Source of the DNA: Rhodovulum steppense
GTDB taxonomy: Bacteria > Pseudomonadota > Alphaproteobacteria > Rhodobacterales > Rhodobacteraceae
Assembly (NCBI RefSeq): GCF_004339675.1
Contig: NZ_SLVM01000020.1
Location: 1 to 58,899 of the forward strand
Reading direction: 5' to 3'
Length of the DNA stretch: 58,899 bases
Positions within the stretch are counted from its first letter, which is position 1. The number at the start of each line of letters is the position of its first letter. The position numbers and the translations under genes were made by a program. Under the pieces are notes generated by a model that ran no database searches, had not been told where the DNA came from, and saw only the letters and a list, made by a program, of their open reading frames with translations. Positions 55,742 to 58,899 of the stretch are shown one piece after another.

Positions 55742-56968
55742 TCAGAGCCCCATGCAATTGGCGTAATAGGTCACAGTCGCCGGCCAGTCCGAGAAGACGC
55801 CCTCGACGCCGACATCCTGGGCGAGCACGTCGAGAAGCTCGAAATAGACGCCGTCATTGTCGGTCACGTCCTTGATCGACTGGAAATACCAGCCCCCGCC
55901 GGTGGCCAGCGGACCCGAGCGTTCCAGCGTCCAGGTGATGATCTTCAGCCCGGCGGCCTTGGCCTCCTGGGCATAGGGCGAGGGCAGGATGCGGCCATCC
56001 TCGACGGTGACCAGCATCCAGGTCGGCGGCGCGATGTAGCGCACGCCCATGTCGGCCAGTTCCTGCATGGTCGGCTTGAAGGTGGCCGGGTCCATCGGGT
56101 CGATCAGCCCCTCGACCTCGGTCTCGGCCTCGTAGCGGTCGTCGAGATAGACCGCTTGGGCGCCGAATTCCGGCTCGTTCTGGATCCAGTAAAGGATGTC
56201 GGCGAGGTCGAAGGATTGCGCGAAGACGTCCCCGGGCGGGATGCCCGCGGCCTTGTATTCGTCGATCAGTTTCTGCGCGTAGTCGGCCTGGGTGAAGCCG
56301 TCGAAGGGCATCTCGACCGAGGGCGACTTGAGTTCGGGAGTGAACTTGGCGCCGAGCGAGCGGAACAGCTCGATCGACTCGGCATGGGTCAGCGACTGCG
56401 CGCCATGGGTGTAGAGATCGGTGCGGAAGGGCGCGATGCCGCCCTGATAGGTTTCGGGCGTGGTGGCGGTCGCGTCGGCGGCGTCCATCTTGGGTTTGAG
56501 CGTGCGGAACTCGGCCAGCGTGATCTCGGAGGTGCGGCACTCGGCGGTTGCGGGCGTATCACCGCTGGCCGGGGTGAAGGGGGTGATGCAGGTGGCGGCC
56601 AGATCGGTCAGCAGGATGTCGGTGGTGGTGTGCAGATCGTTCTGGGCGTGACGGCAGACCAGTTCCTTGTCCTTGGTGAAGGTCACGTCGCATTCCAGGA
56701 TGCCCGCGCCCATCCGCGCCGCGGCGACATTCGATTCGACGGTATGTTCGGGGAACATCAGCGGCGCGCCGCGATGGCCGATCGAGAAATCGCTGCGGCT
56801 GGGCGTCTGGCCCATGCAGGCGGTCAGCTTTTCCTTCAGCGGACCGTCGGTCATCCTGTCGATCAGGTAATAGGGGCGGGGGCCGTAATCGAGAACGGTC
56901 TCGGCATGGCCGGGCAGGGCTGTCGCGGCCAGCAGGGCGGCGGCGACTGTCAGGCGGGGGAAGGACAT
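55742..56968 (-). CDS. exported glycerophosphodiester phosphodiesterase
   Basis: A 408-aa periplasmic GDPD with a Sec signal peptide ([17 protein letters not shown]). It hydrolyses glycerophosphodiesters to glycerol-3-phosphate and alcohol. Catalytic and metal residues are visible in [37 protein letters not shown] and [18 protein letters not shown] precedes the ATG at 56968, which is preferred over the frame from 57007. It is GlpQ-like in length. No glycerol-3-phosphate transporter is adjacent. Confidence 0.92.
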   Translation of the reverse strand: MSFPRLTVAAALLAATALPGHAETVLDYGPRPYYLIDRMTDGPLKEKLTACMGQTPSRSDFSIGHRGAPLMFPEHTVESNVAAARMGAGILECDVTFTKDKELVCRHAQNDLHTTTDILLTDLAATCITPFTPASGDTPATAECRTSEITLAEFRTLKPKMDAADATATTPETYQGGIAPFRTDLYTHGAQSLTHAESIELFRSLGAKFTPELKSPSVEMPFDGFTQADYAQKLIDEYKAAGIPPGDVFAQSFDLADILYWIQNEPEFGAQAVYLDDRYEAETEVEGLIDPMDPATFKPTMQELADMGVRYIAPPTWMLVTVEDGRILPSPYAQEAKAAGLKIITWTLERSGPLATGGGWYFQSIKDVTDNDGVYFELLDVLAQDVGVEGVFSDWPATVTYYANCMGL

Positions 56969-57049
56969 GGGATTCTCCGCTTCTTGGTGGGAAGGAACGG
57001 AAACCATGTGACGGGGCCGCGTGACAGTCGTGCGACAGGCGCGTGACGG

Positions 57050-57412
57050 CTACATGAAGCCCAGTTCCAGCCGCGCCTCGTCGGACATCATGTCCATGCC
57101 CCAGGGCGGATCCCAGGTGATCTCGACATCGACCTGCTTGACGCCCGGCAGCGGTTCGACCGCCTCGGCCAGCCAGCCGGGCATCTCGCCGGCCACCGGA
57201 CAGCCCGGTGCGGTCAGCGTCATGGTGATCGCGACCGCGTTCTCGTCGTCGATCTCGATGGTGTAGATCAGGCCCAGATCGTAGATGTTGACCGGGATTT
57301 CCGGGTCGTAGACCGACCGGCACGCCGCCACCACCTGCTCGTAAAGCGGATGATCGGTCGAGGACGGGCGGATGAGGGGGGCGCCCTCTAGCTTTTCCTG
57401 CTGCATGGACAT
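57050..57412 (-). CDS. sufT: SufT/MIP18-like iron-sulfur metabolism protein
   Basis: A 120-aa DUF59 domain protein. The family pattern SVYDPEIPVNIYDLGLIYTI and LTAPGCPVAGEMPGWL, with the conserved Cys, is followed by VDVEITWDPPWGMDMMSDEAR. SufT assists maturation of Fe-S proteins. GGAAACCCG precedes the first ATG of MSMQQEK; the second ATG two codons later is possible. It is divergent from the LOV gene, with 145 bp shared. Confidence 0.92.
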   Translation of the reverse strand: MSMQQEKLEGAPLIRPSSTDHPLYEQVVAACRSVYDPEIPVNIYDLGLIYTIEIDDENAVAITMTLTAPGCPVAGEMPGWLAEAVEPLPGVKQVDVEITWDPPWGMDMMSDEARLELGFM

Positions 57413-57557
57413 CGGGTTTCCTGCAAATCCTACAAAAGATATAAGGAAAGGCCGGGGCGCCGTCCAGATCCGGTTTTGCCTTCCTGCGGCCCGGGCTTGC
57501 CGGGCGCGGCGGGGCGCGTTAGCAGGGAGGGCAACGCAAGGGTGCCAGGGGGCGGGG

Positions 57558-57932
57558 ATGCGCAAGGATCTGTCGGACGACGAGGCGCGGGCGCTTCTGG
57601 CCCGGGACGAACGCGAGATGAGCGTGGTGATCTCGGACCCGGCCCTGCCGGACAACCCGATGATCTATGTCAGCGAGGAATTCGAGCGCCAGACCGGCTA
57701 TTCCGCGGCCGAGGCGATCGGTCGGAACTGCCGGTTCCTGCAGGGGCCGGGCACCGATCCCCATGCGGTCGAGGCGATCCGCCACGCGCTGCGCGCCCAG
57801 ACGCCTTTCAGCATCGACCTGCTGAACTATCGCAAGGATGGAACGGCCTTCATGAACCGGCTGCGAATCCGGCCGATCTTTGATGACGAGGGGCGGTTGA
57901 TGTATTACGCGGGCGCCCAGAACCCGATATGA
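57558..57932 (+). CDS. short LOV blue-light photoreceptor
   Basis: A 124-aa protein that is essentially one LOV domain. The flavin-adduct motif is EAIGRNCRFLQGPGTD with Cys58, and the FMN-contacting residues N90 (LLNYRKDG), N100 (FMNRLRI) and Q121 (AGAQN) are all in place. There is no kinase, HTH or GGDEF effector, so it is a short LOV whose output is presumably dimer or partner binding through the N-terminal helix (LSDDEARALLARDERE). Blue light would form the Cys-FMN adduct. It is divergent from sufT. Confidence 0.93.
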   Translation: MRKDLSDDEARALLARDEREMSVVISDPALPDNPMIYVSEEFERQTGYSAAEAIGRNCRFLQGPGTDPHAVEAIRHALRAQTPFSIDLLNYRKDGTAFMNRLRIRPIFDDEGRLMYYAGAQNPI

Positions 57933-58459
57933 GGAAGACGAGCACAGCCCTGTGCAGGCGGTGACCGGCCCCTGTTGCGGGGGCACCGAACGGTCTGCGC
58001 GAAATCGTCCCAGACCGAAATCCGAGATACTATCCAGGGTTGTCAAACTCACTAAGAAACTACTAAAAAGCGGTGTCCGAGTCGACGCTCGCCTCTCGGT
58101 ATTCCGAGACTCAGGGGGCCACGCCGTGCCCGCTCCCTTGCCGCGGGCCTGTGGAAAACCTTGTGAACAGCTGCTCGGGCACGCTGCCGCGAGGGTAGGT
58201 CTTGACGTGGCCAGACTTGTTGGCGCGGGGCGATTTACAGGTGTCGGACTCCTGCTGGAAAGGGGTTTGAGCCGCTTTCGATGGGGCGATTTTCGTTTCC
58301 TCATGCGCCCTCTGGGTGCGTATACCCCGGTCGCGTGCCTGTGCACAAAACTCCGAGATATCGTCATGTTTCTCTTGATCATGGTCGTGAACGGCTCAAA
58401 CTGAACGGCACGGTTCAATTCTCGCGTGTCGCGGGATTCGCATGAGAGAGGGGAAGCAA
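57933..58459. other. 527-bp intergenic stretch without a supported gene
   Basis: No ORF here has convincing protein character; a 150-aa frame at 57952-58404 is Arg/Pro/Gly-rich and I reject it. TGTGGAAAA at 58150-58158 fits a relaxed DnaA box in reverse orientation, and TGTGCACAAAA lies near 58341. An A/T-rich patch at 58027-58072 could hold a promoter. Nothing else is supported. Confidence 0.4.
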
Positions 58460-58609
58460 GTGATCACGTTCGGACCGCTGCGAAAAACGCTCCTCGGGCT
58501 GTCGCTCCTGGGGTTTTTGACCGCTTGCGCTGATGCGCCGGTCGAGGAATGCGAACCCGGCGTCTCGGGTATCAGCGAGATGGGCACCGTGACCTATCCG
58601 GGCTGCTGA
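58460..58609 (+). CDS. small lipoprotein (49 aa)
   Basis: A GTG start after GAGAGGGG opens a 49-aa frame: basic start, then LLGLSLLGFLTAC (lipobox with lipid Cys) and a short mature part with two more Cys (EECEPG, YPGC). An in-frame ATG at 58442 would add six residues. It is probably anchored in a membrane facing the periplasm. Strong double hairpins follow. Function unknown. Confidence 0.65.
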   Translation: MITFGPLRKTLLGLSLLGFLTACADAPVEECEPGVSGISEMGTVTYPGC

Positions 58610-58668
58610 GGCACTGAGGACAGCATCATTCGTTCCGGTTCCGGCAGTATTTTCTGTCGGGGCCAAAC

Positions 58669-58720
58669 CCCGGGCGCAAGCCCGGGCAGCGCCCGGTCCC
58701 GTTCCCCCAGGACCGGGCGC
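58669..58720. terminator. double hairpin between the small lipoprotein gene and acs
   Basis: CCCGGGC-GCAA-GCCCGGG (58669-58686) is followed by GCGCCCGGTCC/GGACCGGGCGC around a 10-nt loop (58689-58720). It lies between convergent genes. The first hairpin is also present in repeat copy A near 565. Confidence 0.6.
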
Positions 58721-58795
58721 GCTCTGATCGGCGCTACACAAGGGATTCGGCCGACGCCTTGATGCATCGGCCGGACTGTCCGGTCCCCGCGGAGG

Positions 58796-58899
58796 TCAGT
58801 TGTGGTTCATCCTGTTTTCGATGAGAGTATCGACGACGGATGGGTCGGCGAGGGTTGAGGTGTCGCCGAGTGCGCCGAAGTCGTTTTCGGCGATCTTGC
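58796..58899 (-). CDS. acs: acetyl-CoA synthetase, C-terminal end (partial, runs off the window)
   Basis: Only the last 33 codons are inside the window. They read [20 protein letters not shown], then [13 protein letters not shown] and a stop. [22 protein letters not shown] is the invariant C-terminus of acetyl-CoA synthetase, whose catalytic, acetylation-regulated Lys lies just before this segment. It converts acetate, CoA and ATP to acetyl-CoA. Confidence 0.9.
   Translation of the reverse strand, partial: KIAENDFGALGDTSTLADPSVVDTLIENRMNHN

Noticed and set aside
57952-58404. 150-aa frame after the LOV gene
   Set aside because: Composition is Arg/Gly/Pro-rich without helices or motifs and no ribosome binding site; treated as intergenic.

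Overview
The window is a high-GC chromosomal segment of an alphaproteobacterium, most likely family Rhodobacteraceae/Paracoccaceae. This is inferred from gene content and order: an NDUFS4-type complex I accessory subunit, surE-pcm-nlpD, tatABC followed by a DUF815 ATPase, a VPLPA-CTERM exported protein, a DUF1127 mini-protein, a perfect FNR/FnrL box and an infC with a non-ATG start. Most of it is compact housekeeping sequence. No rRNA operon, CRISPR array or prophage is visible.

Left part (1-10.3 kb): an orphan ORF, a MATE exporter, a 1-Cys peroxiredoxin, PPK2, ParE and UvrB. Between parE and uvrB lies an accessory pocket: a low-GC PIN-like gene, four copies of a 22-bp palindromic repeat that interrupt two gene remnants, and an 11-bp triple repeat that recurs at 18.1 kb. 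A second accessory pocket (10.35-13.53 kb) holds a decayed coding remnant, a frameshifted IS1182-type transposase fragment, tRNA-Arg(TCT), and a C5-cytosine methyltransferase paired with a NaeI-like restriction endonuclease.

13.5-27 kb: a J-domain protein, BolA, a DUF4177 protein, the VPLPA-CTERM protein with three CGGTTGCA motifs upstream, a 680-aa TPR protein with 150-bp repeats, GatB, a transglycosylase lipoprotein, an orphan ABC ATPase, the overlapping tatA-tatB-tatC-DUF815 operon, and the minus-strand surE-pcm-nlpD operon (the LytM domain of NlpD is degenerate).

27-38 kb is one long minus-strand stretch: dnaB, alr, mlaE, mlaF, radA, cvpA, purF and an SDR, plus pyrC-pyrE. The alanine racemase gene carries an exact 10-bp tandem duplication that shifts its canonical N-terminus out of frame.

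39.6-49.3 kb is a carbon-monoxide-dehydrogenase-type molybdenum hydroxylase cluster: MoxR/CoxD-like ATPase, CoxE-like VWA protein, two YeeE/YedE sulfur-transport proteins, XdhC/CoxF-like protein, a MoeA-like protein, then coxS-coxL-coxM. The AYRGAGR motif and the S-L-M order identify form II. Between the CoxE gene and the YeeE/YedE pair are a perfect FNR box, two consecutive hairpins with CCUCC-bearing 8-nt loops ending in a terminator (a candidate anti-Shine-Dalgarno sRNA), and a CATTCG-N6-CGAATG palindrome. This is the most interesting non-coding stretch.

49.5-58.9 kb: a globin-coupled chemoreceptor, infC with an apparent ATA start, an acidic Ala/Glu-rich membrane-anchored protein, ferredoxin-NADP reductase, a Crp/Fnr-family regulator, TpiA, an A-type Fe-S carrier, an exported glycerophosphodiesterase, a SufT-like protein, a short LOV photoreceptor, a 49-aa lipoprotein, and the 3' end of acs running off the right edge. 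All product names come from reading protein motifs; no database search was run.
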